DNA of 42,794 nt from CAVHIG01 sp963636105 (GCA_963636105.1 CAVHIG010000008.1:1-42794); one strand, 5' to 3'; positions 23,401 to 32,037 are shown, numbered from the stretch's first letter. Numbers and translations are program-made. The notes: generated by a model not told the origin, from the letters alone.

Positions 23401-24144
23401 CTAATCTACGGATTCCATTATTTTTTGAAGTATCTTTTTTTCTTCCTTTGTAAGCAGCGGCTCGCTTTTCAGATAAGCCTCAAAAAGATCCGGCCTTCTT
23501 TTTTTTGTAAGCTCAAGAGCCTTTTCAAAATTCCAAAGATGTATAAGCTTGTGATTTCCACCAAATAAAACCTCCGGCACACAAAGGCCGTTATACTCAC
23601 GCGGCTTTGTATATTGCGGATATTCCAAAAGCCCCGAATATATAGACTCCTCAGTCGCGCACTCACCGCTTCCCAGCACATCTGGTATAAATCTCGCGAC
23701 AGCGTCTATGAGTACCATCGCCGCAAGCTCACCGCCTGTAAGTATATAGTCTCCTATGGATATCTCTTCCATGTCCCAGTATTCAAGAATTCTCTCATCC
23801 ACACCCTCGTAATGCCCGCAAAGTATGACGAGATCCTCTTCCTTTGAAAGCTCTTCTATCTTTGCCTGGTCGAGCACCCTGCCTCTTGGCGACATATAGA
23901 TGGCTTTTTTGCCCCTCGCTCCTATCGCCTCCATAGCATCAAAGACAGGCTGAGCCATCATCACCATGCCTACTCCGCCTCCGAAGGGATAATCATCCGC
24001 TTTATTATGCTTATCCTTGCTATAATCCCTTATATTTGTCAGTCTTATATCGAGTATACCCTTGTCCGCGGCTCTTCCCAGAATGCTCGTCTCCGTCACC
24101 GGAGAAAACATTTCAGGGAAAAGGGTCAATATATCTATATGCAT
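23401..24144 (-). CDS. trmD: tRNA (guanine37-N1)-methyltransferase
   Basis: 247 aa from the ATG at 24144 (AGGAG 11 bases upstream); the open frame extends 65 codons further but that part is not conserved and contains the promoter. TrmD uses S-adenosylmethionine to methylate G37 next to the anticodon and prevents +1 frameshifting. The SPOUT trefoil-knot motifs are IDILTLFPEMF at the start, DDYPFGGGVGMVM, and the SAM-binding YILTGGELAAMVLIDAV. In most Firmicutes it directly follows rimM; here the liv operon lies between them, and rplS is not adjacent. Confidence 0.97.
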   Translation of the reverse strand: MHIDILTLFPEMFSPVTETSILGRAADKGILDIRLTNIRDYSKDKHNKADDYPFGGGVGMVMMAQPVFDAMEAIGARGKKAIYMSPRGRVLDQAKIEELSKEEDLVILCGHYEGVDERILEYWDMEEISIGDYILTGGELAAMVLIDAVARFIPDVLGSGECATEESIYSGLLEYPQYTKPREYNGLCVPEVLFGGNHKLIHLWNFEKALELTKKRRPDLFEAYLKSEPLLTKEEKKILQKIMESVD

Positions 24145-24193
24145 ATTCTTTGATTCTCCTCTCAAAAGCCTTCCGAAAAAAGGCGCTGAAAAT

Positions 24194-24222
24194 AGTATAG
24201 AGGATATTTGCGCAAAAATCAA
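24194..24222 (-). promoter_or_regulatory. Sigma-A promoter of trmD
   Basis: On the minus strand TTGATT (plus 24217-24222), a 17-nt spacer and TATACT (plus 24194-24199), giving a ~45-nt leader. It gives trmD its own promoter, separate from rimM. Confidence 0.7.
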
Positions 24223-24262
24223 CTCATTAAGAAAGAACTCACCCCTACGCAAAGACCCGCGC

Positions 24263-24304
24263 AGTTTCCGCAGAGGAAGAGCTACGAAGTTTCCGCAGAG
24301 GAAA
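24263..24304. repeat. 16-bp direct repeat between trmD and livJ
   Basis: AGTTTCCGCAGAGGAA occurs at 24263-24278 and again at 24289-24304, a 26-bp period. It lies upstream of the trmD promoter and ~80 bp upstream of the livJ promoter, so it could be a pair of regulator sites or a remnant of DNA rearrangement. Confidence 0.6.
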
Positions 24305-24385
24305 ATTGTTTGACTATTCAGAAAGTATTTTGTTTTCAATCACAAATTATTTTAAAATTTTTTGTGAAAATATCTAAAAAATCGC

Positions 24386-24414
24386 TTGACAATCATTTTA
24401 GCCTGTCGTACAAT
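24386..24414 (+). promoter_or_regulatory. Strong sigma-A promoter of the liv operon
   Basis: Perfect TTGACA (24386-24391), a 17-nt spacer and TACAAT (24409-24414), about 100 nt upstream of the livJ start. Confidence 0.88.
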
Positions 24415-24420
24415 AGCCTT

Positions 24421-24470
24421 GTCGATGAGAGAGATCGACGGAATCGATATAAATCTCAGGCAAATGAGAT
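24421..24470 (+). promoter_or_regulatory. Two small hairpins in the livJ leader
   Basis: GTCGAT/ATCGAC (24421-24426 with 24434-24439) and ATCTCA/TGAGAT (24453-24458 with 24465-24470) are perfect six-base stems, the first starting within a few bases of the expected transcript start. They may protect the 5' end or bind a regulator. No known riboswitch is recognised. Confidence 0.4.
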
Positions 24471-24512
24471 GAAAGTTTAAAATAAGAATTTTATAAAAGG
24501 AGACGAAAGAAA

Positions 24513-25703
24513 ATGAACACTAAAGTTAAAAAATTGATGTGTATGGCATTGGCCGCTACGATGGCCTTTTCCTTTGCAGCCTGCGGCGGCGGCACTGATA
24601 CAGATACTGACGCGGCAAGCACAAGCGATTCCGAAAGCACAAATGTTATAAAGCTCGGAGGCATCGGTCCTGTAACCGGTCCTGCCGCGGTATATGGCAT
24701 CGCTGTAAAGCAGGGCGCGCAGATTGCGGTAGATGAGATCAATGCTCTCGGCGGCGATGTTCAATTTGAGCTCAATTTCGCGGATGACGAGCACGACGCT
24801 GAGAAGGCCGTAAATGCTTACAATAAGCTCAAGGACTGGGGAATGCAGGTATTGATGGGTACAGTTACGACGACACCTTGCATCGCGGTATCAGCTGAGA
24901 CAAACGCGGACAGAATCTTTGAGCTCACACCTTCCGCTTCCTCCGCGGATGTTACAAGCGGCAAGGACAACGTATTCCAGATGTGCTTTACAGACCCTAA
25001 CCAGGGCACAACAGCCGCGGACATCGTTGCTGAGAAGCAGCTGGGCACAAAGGTAGCGGTTATCTACAACAACGCTGATGCTTATTCGACAGGTATCTAC
25101 AACGCGTTTGCCGCGGAGGCTGCTTCAAACGGTACTGAAATCGTATATACAGGTACATTCTCTTCGGATGACAACGCTGACTTTACAGTGCAGCTCACCG
25201 GTGCAAAATCAGCAGGCGCTGACCTCATCTTTGTACCTATCTACTATACACCGGCATCATTGATACTCGCTCAGGCAAAGTCGATGGATTATTCACCTAA
25301 GTTCTTTGGTGTAGACGGTATGGACGGAATCCTGGCTCTCGAAGGCTTCGATACAAGTCTTGCTGAGGACGTAATGCTGATGACACCATTTAATCCGTGG
25401 TCTGAAAATGAAGATGTAGTATCCTTTGTAACTGCTTATGAAGATGCTTATGGCGAGACTCCAAACCAGTTTGCCGCTGATGCTTATGACTGCGTATATT
25501 CTATCTATGAGGCTTGCCAGGCTGCGGGCGTGACAGCTGATATGAGCGCGGAGGATATCTGCGAGGCACTCGTTGCTGAATTCACAGGCGACTTTACATA
25601 TGACGGCTTGACAGGTTCCGGCATGACATGGAGCGCAAACGGCGAAGTTTCCAAGACTCCTGTAGTATGCGTAATCAAGGACGGCGCTTACGTGGATATG
25701 TAA
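24513..25703 (+). CDS. livJ: Branched-chain amino acid ABC transporter, substrate-binding lipoprotein
   Basis: 396 aa. Extracellular lipid-anchored binding protein that delivers ligand to LivHM. Signal peptide with lipobox FAAC (cleavage before Cys24), then a Gly/Thr/Asp/Ser-rich linker and the periplasmic-binding type 1 fold: IKLGGIGPVTGPAAVYG, VQFELNFADDEHDAEKAVNA, AVIYNNADAYSTG, and the C-terminal hinge FAADAYDCVYSIYEA. Ligand is most likely leucine/isoleucine/valine by family, though homologues bind other amino acids or amides. AAAGGAGA upstream; strong promoter. Maturation would need the LspA encoded in this window. Confidence 0.93.
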   Translation: MNTKVKKLMCMALAATMAFSFAACGGGTDTDTDAASTSDSESTNVIKLGGIGPVTGPAAVYGIAVKQGAQIAVDEINALGGDVQFELNFADDEHDAEKAVNAYNKLKDWGMQVLMGTVTTTPCIAVSAETNADRIFELTPSASSADVTSGKDNVFQMCFTDPNQGTTAADIVAEKQLGTKVAVIYNNADAYSTGIYNAFAAEAASNGTEIVYTGTFSSDDNADFTVQLTGAKSAGADLIFVPIYYTPASLILAQAKSMDYSPKFFGVDGMDGILALEGFDTSLAEDVMLMTPFNPWSENEDVVSFVTAYEDAYGETPNQFAADAYDCVYSIYEACQAAGVTADMSAEDICEALVAEFTGDFTYDGLTGSGMTWSANGEVSKTPVVCVIKDGAYVDM

Positions 25704-25770
25704 GCATCTCTACAAGCTATACAAGCGATAAAATTTTACACTAACTTGCTTTGGTTTTTCTAAATTTGAA

Positions 25771-25809
25771 TATCCGGTTCTGCTGTGGCTTCCTGCGTGG
25801 GACCGGATA
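25771..25809 (+). other. Intercistronic hairpin between livJ and livH
   Basis: TATCCGGT (25771-25778) pairs perfectly with ACCGGATA (25802-25809), with a 23-nt loop and no T-run after it. Such hairpins after binding-protein genes commonly stabilise the upstream message and lower expression of the permease genes (inference). Confidence 0.6.
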
Positions 25810-25833
25810 CTCTAATGTATAGGGGTAAAAAAA

Positions 25834-26718
25834 ATGACTTTTTTAACTTATCTTACCAACGGGCTCAGCCTTGGTAGCGTATATGCTATCATTGCCCTGG
25901 GTTATACCATGGTATATGGCATCTCAAAAATGCTCAACTTCGCCCACGGCGATGTTATCATGGTAGGAGCATACATCTCGTTTTGCTCCGTAGCATATTT
26001 GAATACTCCTGCCTGGCTTTCGGTTATCATAGCCATGGCAGTTTGCACCATGCTCGGTATACTTATCGAGCGCCTGGCATATAAGCCGTTGCGCGGAGCT
26101 TCTTCCCTCGCTGTTCTGATCACGGCTATCGGTGTATCATATTTTCTGCAAAACGCGGCCCTTCTCATCTGGGGCAGCGCGCCGAAGGTATTCCAGTCAC
26201 TCTTTGACTCAATGGACAGCTTCAAGCTCTTTGACGGACAGCTGACAATATCTCCGGAATCGGTATTCACCATCCTGGCATGCATAATCATCATGGTGGT
26301 ACTCACGCTGTTTACGACAAAAACAAAGATGGGCAAATCCATGAGAGCCGTATCCGAGGACAACGGCGCGGCGCAGCTCATGGGCATAAATGTAAATTCA
26401 ACTATTTCAATGACATTTGCCATAGGCTCCGGACTTGCTGCCGTAGCGGGCGTACTGCTCTGCTCCACTTATCCGACACTGATGCCTACTACCGGCTCAA
26501 TGCCCGGCATCAAGGCCTTCACAGCCGCGGTATTTGGCGGCATCGGCTCAATTCCCGGCGCGATGATAGGCGGCTTACTTCTTGGTATCATCGAGATCTT
26601 TGCAAGGGCTTATGTATCCACAGAGCTTTCTGACGCTATAGTTTTCGGAGTTCTTATCGTGGTACTTCTCGTAAAGCCTACCGGTCTTCTCGGCAAGAAG
26701 ATAACTGAAAAGGTATAG
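25834..26718 (+). CDS. livH: Branched-chain amino acid ABC transporter permease LivH
   Basis: 294 aa, integral membrane protein with about eight hydrophobic segments. It begins LTNGLSLGSVYAIIALGYTM and contains KMLNFAHGDVIMVGAY, the conserved 'NFAHG' signature of LivH permeases, and the cytoplasmic EAA-like loop around MGKSMRAVSEDNGAAQLMGI. Forms the channel with LivM. Separated from livJ by a 130-bp hairpin-containing gap. Confidence 0.94.
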   Translation: MTFLTYLTNGLSLGSVYAIIALGYTMVYGISKMLNFAHGDVIMVGAYISFCSVAYLNTPAWLSVIIAMAVCTMLGILIERLAYKPLRGASSLAVLITAIGVSYFLQNAALLIWGSAPKVFQSLFDSMDSFKLFDGQLTISPESVFTILACIIIMVVLTLFTTKTKMGKSMRAVSEDNGAAQLMGINVNSTISMTFAIGSGLAAVAGVLLCSTYPTLMPTTGSMPGIKAFTAAVFGGIGSIPGAMIGGLLLGIIEIFARAYVSTELSDAIVFGVLIVVLLVKPTGLLGKKITEKV

Positions 26719-26727
26719 GTGATAGCG

Positions 26728-27822
26728 ATGAGAAATTTACAAAACGGAGGCATGTCCTCATACAAAAAGAATTCAATAATTTCATATACAATAGTAATCG
26801 CGGCATTTATCGTCGCAAATATATTAAATAGCGCCGGCATGATTTCAAGCTCGCTTTACGGACAGCTTGTGCCGATTTGCGCATACATAGTAATGGCAGT
26901 ATCACTCAATCTGGTTGTAGGTATATCAGGCGAGCTGAGCCTCGGGCACGCGGGCTTCATGAGCGTGGGAGCCTTCTCCGGTGTAATATGCAGCGTATGC
27001 CTTCAAGACGCGGTATCCTCCGGTGCGCTTCGCCTTGTGATAGCCATCGTAGTAGGCGGTCTCATTGCGGGAATCGCGGGCTTTCTCATCGGCATCCCGG
27101 TTTTGAGACTCCGCGGAGATTACCTCGCCATCGTCACACTTGCCTTTGGTGAGATAATCCGAAACGTTTTAAATTGCATCTATGTAGGCAAGGATGCCGC
27201 GGGACTTCATATCGCGACAGCTACTGACAAGCTCGGCATGGACCTTGCCAGCGGAACAATCATACTAAACGGACCTATGGGCGCTACCGGCGTGCAAAAG
27301 CTCTCGACATTTACAGCCGGCTTTGTACTCGTGCTCTTTACACTCTTTGTCGTACAGAATCTCACAAACAGCAAGCAGGGACGCGCCATCATGGCAAGCC
27401 GTGACAATCGTATAGCGGCAGAGAGCGTGGGACTTTCGGTTACAAACTTTAAAATGACAGCTTTTGTGACAAGTGCCGTACTTGCGGGTATGGGCGGCGC
27501 CCTCTTTGCACTCAATTACTCCACAATAGCGCCTTCAAAATTCACCTTCAATACCTCGATACTCATTCTGGTATTTGTAGTACTTGGAGGTATGGGAAAT
27601 ATCTGGGGCAGCATAATAGCCTCCACAGTCCTGACTATACTTCCGGAGGCCTTGAGAGAATTCGCGGATTATCGTATGCTTGCATATGCGATCGTACTTA
27701 TACTCGTAATGCTCGCTACAAACAATGTATACCTTAGGACAGCTATAGGAAGATTTTTCGGCGTCTTTTCTTCGCGGAAACGGCGTGAGGCACAGGCAGC
27801 AGAGGGAGGTATGGGAAAATGA
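26728..27822 (+). CDS. livM: Branched-chain amino acid ABC transporter permease LivM
   Basis: 364 aa from the ATG at 26728, preceded by AGGTGA five bases upstream (a GTG at 26719 is an alternative). Membrane protein with the LivM signature LNLVVGISGELSLGHAGFM and the cytoplasmic loop GRAIMASRDNRIAAESVGL, which contacts the ATPases. The final ~20 residues are basic and soluble. The stop overlaps the livG start by four bases (ATGA). Confidence 0.94.
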   Translation: MRNLQNGGMSSYKKNSIISYTIVIAAFIVANILNSAGMISSSLYGQLVPICAYIVMAVSLNLVVGISGELSLGHAGFMSVGAFSGVICSVCLQDAVSSGALRLVIAIVVGGLIAGIAGFLIGIPVLRLRGDYLAIVTLAFGEIIRNVLNCIYVGKDAAGLHIATATDKLGMDLASGTIILNGPMGATGVQKLSTFTAGFVLVLFTLFVVQNLTNSKQGRAIMASRDNRIAAESVGLSVTNFKMTAFVTSAVLAGMGGALFALNYSTIAPSKFTFNTSILILVFVVLGGMGNIWGSIIASTVLTILPEALREFADYRMLAYAIVLILVMLATNNVYLRTAIGRFFGVFSSRKRREAQAAEGGMGK

Positions 27823-28661
27823 CCAAAACAAAGAGCAAACTTTTAAAATATGCTGATCACTCACTCCTGCCGGAGCGCGACTTCGACAAGGCACCGGTTC
27901 TTGCGATAGAGGGACTTGGCATAGATTTCGGCGGACTGACCGCTGTAGACAACTTCACAATTACACTCGGCCGTACTGAGATTTCTGGCCTCATAGGTCC
28001 AAACGGCGCCGGCAAGACTACAATATTCAACCTTCTCACAAAGGTATATAATCCTTCGCGCGGCACATTCTTCCTCGACGGCAAGGATACAGCCGGCATG
28101 AATACCGCACAGATAAACCAGGCAGGCATAGCCCGTACCTTCCAAAACATCAGACTTTTCGACAAGCTGACCGTAGAGGAAAACGTAAAGGTAGGCCTCC
28201 ACAGGGATATAAATTACGGACTCATGGGCGGCATGTTCCGCACACCCGCCTTCAGAAGAGAAGAAAAGAAATCTCACGAAAAAGCACTTGAGCTCCTTTC
28301 TATATTCGATATGCAGGATCTGGCAAACGCACAGGCCGGTTCACTTCCCTACGGCGCTCAAAGACGACTTGAGATAGTGCGCGCTCTGGCTACAAATCCA
28401 AAGGTTCTCCTTTTGGATGAGCCTGCTGCCGGCATGAATCCTTCAGAAACTGCCGAGCTTACTGAAAATATCGAAAAGATAAGAGATATGTTTCAGATCG
28501 CGATACTCCTCATAGAGCACGATATGAATCTCGTAATGGGCATTTGCGAGGGTATAGCGGTACTCAATTACGGAAAGATCATAGCAAAGGGCACGCCTGA
28601 GGAAATTCAGTCAAACCCTCTCGTAATCGAGGCTTACCTCGGGAAGAAAAAGGAGGATTAG
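27819..28661 (+). CDS. livG: Branched-chain amino acid ABC transporter ATPase LivG
   Basis: 280 aa. Walker A GPNGAGKTT, Q-loop in IARTFQNIRLF, the LivG-type signature LPYGAQRRLEIVRALA in place of the usual LSGGQ, Walker B VLLLDEPAAGMNP and H-loop LLIEHDM. The insertion between Q-loop and signature (NYGLMGGMFRTPAFRREEKK) is typical of LivG. The N-terminal ~25 residues before the ABC domain are longer than usual. Confidence 0.95.
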   Translation: MTKTKSKLLKYADHSLLPERDFDKAPVLAIEGLGIDFGGLTAVDNFTITLGRTEISGLIGPNGAGKTTIFNLLTKVYNPSRGTFFLDGKDTAGMNTAQINQAGIARTFQNIRLFDKLTVEENVKVGLHRDINYGLMGGMFRTPAFRREEKKSHEKALELLSIFDMQDLANAQAGSLPYGAQRRLEIVRALATNPKVLLLDEPAAGMNPSETAELTENIEKIRDMFQIAILLIEHDMNLVMGICEGIAVLNYGKIIAKGTPEEIQSNPLVIEAYLGKKKED

Positions 28662-28665
28662 GCAG

Positions 28666-29376
28666 ATGAGTAAAATTCTTACTGTAGATAATATAAATGT
28701 ATATTATGGCGCGATACATGCCATAAAGGGCATATCCTTTGATGTATCCGAAGGCGAGATTGTGACTCTTATCGGCGCAAACGGCGCTGGCAAGAGCACG
28801 ACGCTTCAGACCGTCTCAGGCCTTTTGAAAAGCAAAACCGGCAGCGTGACCTTCATGGATGAAAATATCTCGAAGATTCCTCCTCACAAAATCGTCCAGA
28901 GAGGACTCGCGCAGGTACCGGAAGGACGGCGTGTATTTTTGCAAATGTCGGTTCAGGAAAATCTTGAAATGGGAGCCTTTACACAGGATGCTTCCACTAT
29001 ACCGGGAAATCTCGAGATGATCTTTGAGGAATTTCCAAGGCTGAAGGAACGTCGCAAGCAAACCGCGGGCACTCTTTCCGGAGGTGAGCAGCAGATGCTC
29101 GCCATGGGGAGAGCGCTCATGAGCAATCCAAAGCTTTTGATGCTTGATGAGCCTTCCATGGGTCTTGCGCCTATACTTGTAGAGCAGATATTTGAAATAA
29201 TTCAAAATCTGAACAAAAAAGGTACGACAATACTGCTTGTAGAGCAAAATGCTCAGATGGCATTGTCTATCGCACATCGTGCTTACGTCTTAGAAACAGG
29301 CAAAATCACCCTTTCAGGGACGGGTGAAGAGCTTGCGAAGAGTGAGAAAGTTAAAAAAGCGTATCTGGGCGGATGA
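28666..29376 (+). CDS. livF: Branched-chain amino acid ABC transporter ATPase LivF
   Basis: 236 aa. Walker A GANGAGKST, signature LSGGEQQMLAMGRALM, Walker B LLMLDEPSMGLAP and H-loop LLVEQNAQ. Pairs with LivG to power LivHM. AAGGAGG upstream, four-base gap from livG. Its last codons form part of the operon's terminator hairpin. Confidence 0.95.
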   Translation: MSKILTVDNINVYYGAIHAIKGISFDVSEGEIVTLIGANGAGKSTTLQTVSGLLKSKTGSVTFMDENISKIPPHKIVQRGLAQVPEGRRVFLQMSVQENLEMGAFTQDASTIPGNLEMIFEEFPRLKERRKQTAGTLSGGEQQMLAMGRALMSNPKLLMLDEPSMGLAPILVEQIFEIIQNLNKKGTTILLVEQNAQMALSIAHRAYVLETGKITLSGTGEELAKSEKVKKAYLGG

Positions 29377-29405
29377 TTCCGCCCTGATGCGCTTTTTGGG
29401 TTTTT
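29353..29405 (+). terminator. Terminator of the liv operon, probably bidirectional
   Basis: AAAAAGCG ... GGGCGGA, TTCCGCCC ... GCGCTTTTT form a long stem overlapping the livF stop, with a second T-run (TTTTT) at 29401. The A-rich left flank provides a T-run on the minus strand, so it may also end the rimM transcript. Confidence 0.85.
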
Positions 29406-29451
29406 ATTCTATGCATAAGCCTCCGAAAGATGTGGCCTTTTCATCTGCTTC

Positions 29452-29949
29452 TTACAAATCCAGCATCCCTTCTATGAGATGTACCTTTATAAGCCTCTTT
29501 TCCTTATCTATGTCCAGGATAAATTCCGCTACCGCCGGAATCAAGAGCTTCCTTCCGTCCTCTCTCTCTACCTCGTAGAGATCCTGCGCGCTGTTTTGGA
29601 GCACATCGGAGAGCCTCCCAAGACGCAGACCCTCCGCCGTTTCCACATCCATACCTATGAGATCTCTTATATAAAAGGTATCCTCGGGAAGCTCCGGAAG
29701 GTCTTCCTCTGTAATGTAGATATAGCTCCCCTTTGCGGCCTCTGCGGCATCCCTGTCATCGATGCCCGAAAGCTTTAGAATTACGACGTTGTTTTGATAT
29801 CTGACGCCTTCTATGCGGCGGCGCGTATCGTCCACAAAGACGTCTTTTAGCTCCTCGTAGCGCTCCTTATATCCCGAATAGTTGTAGACCTTGACCTCTC
29901 CCTTGAGAGCTACGGCATTTACTATCTGACCGATTTTTATCTTTTCCAT
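29452..29949 (-). CDS. rimM: Ribosome maturation factor RimM
   Basis: 165 aa from the ATG at 29949 (GGGGAAGGAAGC upstream); the open frame continues 45 codons further but those are not conserved and include a terminator. RimM assists assembly of the 30S head with S19. N-terminal barrel IKIGQIVNAVALKGEVKVY and C-terminal PRC-like barrel FYIRDLIGMDVETAEG, LYEVEREDGRKLLIPAV, FILDIDKEKRLIKVHL. Follows khpA after 134 bp; its usual partner trmD is 5.3 kb away beyond the liv operon. Confidence 0.94.
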   Translation of the reverse strand: MEKIKIGQIVNAVALKGEVKVYNYSGYKERYEELKDVFVDDTRRRIEGVRYQNNVVILKLSGIDDRDAAEAAKGSYIYITEEDLPELPEDTFYIRDLIGMDVETAEGLRLGRLSDVLQNSAQDLYEVEREDGRKLLIPAVAEFILDIDKEKRLIKVHLIEGMLDL

Positions 29950-30023
29950 GCTTCCTTCCCCTTGCCTTGGCTTCACTTGCTTTGAAGTCCTTCTACCCGC
30001 GGCCTTGCGGCACAAAATATGGT

Positions 30024-30051
30024 TTAAAAAAGGAGCAGAAAAATCTGCCCC
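30024..30051 (-). terminator. Terminator or attenuator between khpA and rimM
   Basis: On the minus strand GGGGCAGA pairs with TCTGCTCC (one G-T pair; plus 30032-30051) and TTTTTT follows. It would end or attenuate the ylxM-ffh-rpsP-khpA transcript before rimM. Confidence 0.65.
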
Positions 30052-30083
30052 TCCATCGCCGCTTCTATGCAGCGTCTTAGCCA

Positions 30084-30314
30084 CTACTGAACGATTTCAA
30101 CCACAACTTTTTTGTTTGCTTTCGTCGCCGCAGCCTTTACGACTGTACGAAGCGCTTTTGCAATTCTCCCTTGCTTTCCGATGACCTTGCCCATATCGTC
30201 AGGTGCTACTCTAAGCTCGATCACGGTGCCTTGCTTTCCGGGGATCTCCTTTACCTGGACTTCTTCCGGTTTGTCGACAAGGGGCTTTACAATTGCCTCA
30301 ACCAGTTCTATCAT
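30084..30314 (-). CDS. khpA: KH-domain RNA-binding protein KhpA
   Basis: 76 aa. Single KH domain with the GKVIGKQGRIAKALR RNA-binding loop. In Firmicutes KhpA pairs with KhpB/EloR, binds many RNAs and affects cell elongation. It starts 15 bp after the rpsP stop, the standard rpsP-khpA-rimM arrangement. Confidence 0.94.
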   Translation of the reverse strand: MIELVEAIVKPLVDKPEEVQVKEIPGKQGTVIELRVAPDDMGKVIGKQGRIAKALRTVVKAAATKANKKVVVEIVQ

Positions 30315-30329
30315 ATTATCACCCGTTTC

Positions 30330-30572
30330 CTACTCAATGATTCCGCTCTTCTTGAAAAGGCTCTTTACTGTCTCTGTAGGCTGAGCTCCTGTAGCAAGCC
30401 ACTTCTGTGCCTTTTCAGCGTCGATCTTGATTTCCTTAGGCTCTGTCATTGGGTTGTAATAGCCGATCTCCTCGATGAATCTGCCGTTTCTTGGGGATCT
30501 GGAATCAGCTACGATTACTCTGTAAAAAGGCTTCTTGTGTGCTCCCATTCTTCTCAATCTGATCTTTACCAT
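30330..30572 (-). CDS. rpsP: 30S ribosomal protein S16
   Basis: 80 aa, normal length. The start MVKIRLRRMGAHKKPFYRVI and the VADSRSPRNGRFIEEIGYYN block are diagnostic. Located between ffh and khpA. AAGGAG precedes the ATG. Confidence 0.97.
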   Translation of the reverse strand: MVKIRLRRMGAHKKPFYRVIVADSRSPRNGRFIEEIGYYNPMTEPKEIKIDAEKAQKWLATGAQPTETVKSLFKKSGIIE

Positions 30573-30660
30573 TATTTTGTTCTCCTTTTCTTACTTTTAT
30601 GTAATTTATTTCGTATATATCTAAATTCGCTTTTGAATTTATGACCGTTTTGTCTTTGCC

Positions 30661-32001
30661 TTAGAAGCCGAGGAAACCGCGTCGCTTCAGCTTTTTCGGG
30701 CTCATTCCGCTAAATTGCTTCATCATCTTGCGCGCGTCCTCATAGCGCTTTACAAGCTGATTGATCTTGCTTACAGGCTGACCGCAGCCCGCTGCTATTC
30801 TCTTACGCCTGCTCGCGTTGAGAAGCGAAGGATCTCTGCGCTCTTCCTTTGTCATGGAAAGGATGATGGCCTCCATCTGGCGGAATTCCTTTTCGCTCTC
30901 CTCAAGGTCTATATCCTTTGCGGCCTTTGTATTCATGCCCGGAAGCATGTCGATGAGCTTGCTTACGCCACCCATTTTCTTGACCTGACCCATCTGCTCC
31001 AGAAAGTCCTCAAGCGTAAATTCGTTTTTCTTTATTTTTCTTTCAAGCTCCGCGGCCTGTTTTTCATCATATTGTCCCTGGGCTGTCTCGATGAGAGTAA
31101 GCATATCTCCCATGCCGAGGATTCGGCTCGCCATTCTCTCAGGATGGAAAGGTTCAAGGGCATCGAATTTTTCGCCCATACCGATAAATTTGATCGGCTT
31201 TCCCGTAACCTTCTTTGCTGAGAGCGCCGCGCCGCCTCTGGTGTCGCCGTCGAGCTTTGTCATGATTATGCCATCTATGCCGAGCTTGTTATTGAAGCCT
31301 TCAGCAGCATTTACCGCGTCCTGACCTGTCATGGCATCGACTACAAGGAGGATTTCGTGAGGTTTTACAGCCTGCTTTATTCTGACAAGCTCCTCCATAA
31401 GTGCCTCATCTATCTGCAGACGACCTGCGGTATCGACAATCAGGACATTGTAGCCCTTGAGCTCCGCTTCCTTCATGGCAGCGAGAGCTATTTTCTCAGG
31501 TGCCCTCTCTTCTCTCATTGTAAATACCGGCACACCTACTGATTTTCCTACAACCTCGAGCTGGTCTATAGCTGCCGGTCTATATATGTCGCAGGCGCAA
31601 AGCATAGGCTTTTTGCCTTCTTTTTTTAGGTAATTCGCAAGCTTGCCGCAGGTGGTGGTCTTACCTGTACCCTGCAGACCTACCATCAGAAGGACTGTAA
31701 ATCCGCGTGGTGAGTATGTCAGCTTGCTATTTGCGCCGCCCATCAGCTCAGTAAGCTCGTCATTTACGATTTTGATGACCTGCTGCGCGGGATTCAGGCT
31801 CTTGTGTACCTCACTGCCGAGCGCCTTTTCCTTGACCGTGGCCACAAATTCCTTTACGACCTTGAAATTTACATCGGCCTCCAAAAGCGCCAGCTTGACC
31901 TCACGCATGGCTTCATTTATATCTGCCTCCGTGAGCACGCCCTTTCCCTTAAGCTTTTTAAACGCATTTTGTAATTTGTCTGACAATCCTTCAAATGCCA
32001 T
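30661..32001 (-). CDS. ffh: Signal recognition particle GTPase Ffh
   Basis: 446 aa. Targets nascent membrane proteins to the translocon with SRP RNA and FtsY. N domain (residues 1-85), G domain with GLQGTGKTTTCGKLA, DTAGRLQID and TKLDGDTRGGAAL, and a methionine-containing M domain with the RNA-binding segment RRKRIAAGCGQPVSKINQLV. The C terminus (KKLKRRGFLGF) is basic. It follows ylxM by 36 bp. The SRP RNA gene is not in this window. Confidence 0.97.
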   Translation of the reverse strand: MAFEGLSDKLQNAFKKLKGKGVLTEADINEAMREVKLALLEADVNFKVVKEFVATVKEKALGSEVHKSLNPAQQVIKIVNDELTELMGGANSKLTYSPRGFTVLLMVGLQGTGKTTTCGKLANYLKKEGKKPMLCACDIYRPAAIDQLEVVGKSVGVPVFTMREERAPEKIALAAMKEAELKGYNVLIVDTAGRLQIDEALMEELVRIKQAVKPHEILLVVDAMTGQDAVNAAEGFNNKLGIDGIIMTKLDGDTRGGAALSAKKVTGKPIKFIGMGEKFDALEPFHPERMASRILGMGDMLTLIETAQGQYDEKQAAELERKIKKNEFTLEDFLEQMGQVKKMGGVSKLIDMLPGMNTKAAKDIDLEESEKEFRQMEAIILSMTKEERRDPSLLNASRRKRIAAGCGQPVSKINQLVKRYEDARKMMKQFSGMSPKKLKRRGFLGF

Positions 32002-32037
32002 CTAAAATCTCCAATCTCTGTAAGAAAGCATCTCCGC

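Noticed and set aside
24145..24339. N-terminal extension of trmD by 65 codons
   Set aside because: The extension is not family-like, contains a direct repeat and the trmD promoter, and the internal ATG has a ribosome site.
29950..30084. N-terminal extension of rimM by 45 codons
   Set aside because: It contains a terminator hairpin and is not conserved; the ATG at 29949 has a good ribosome site.
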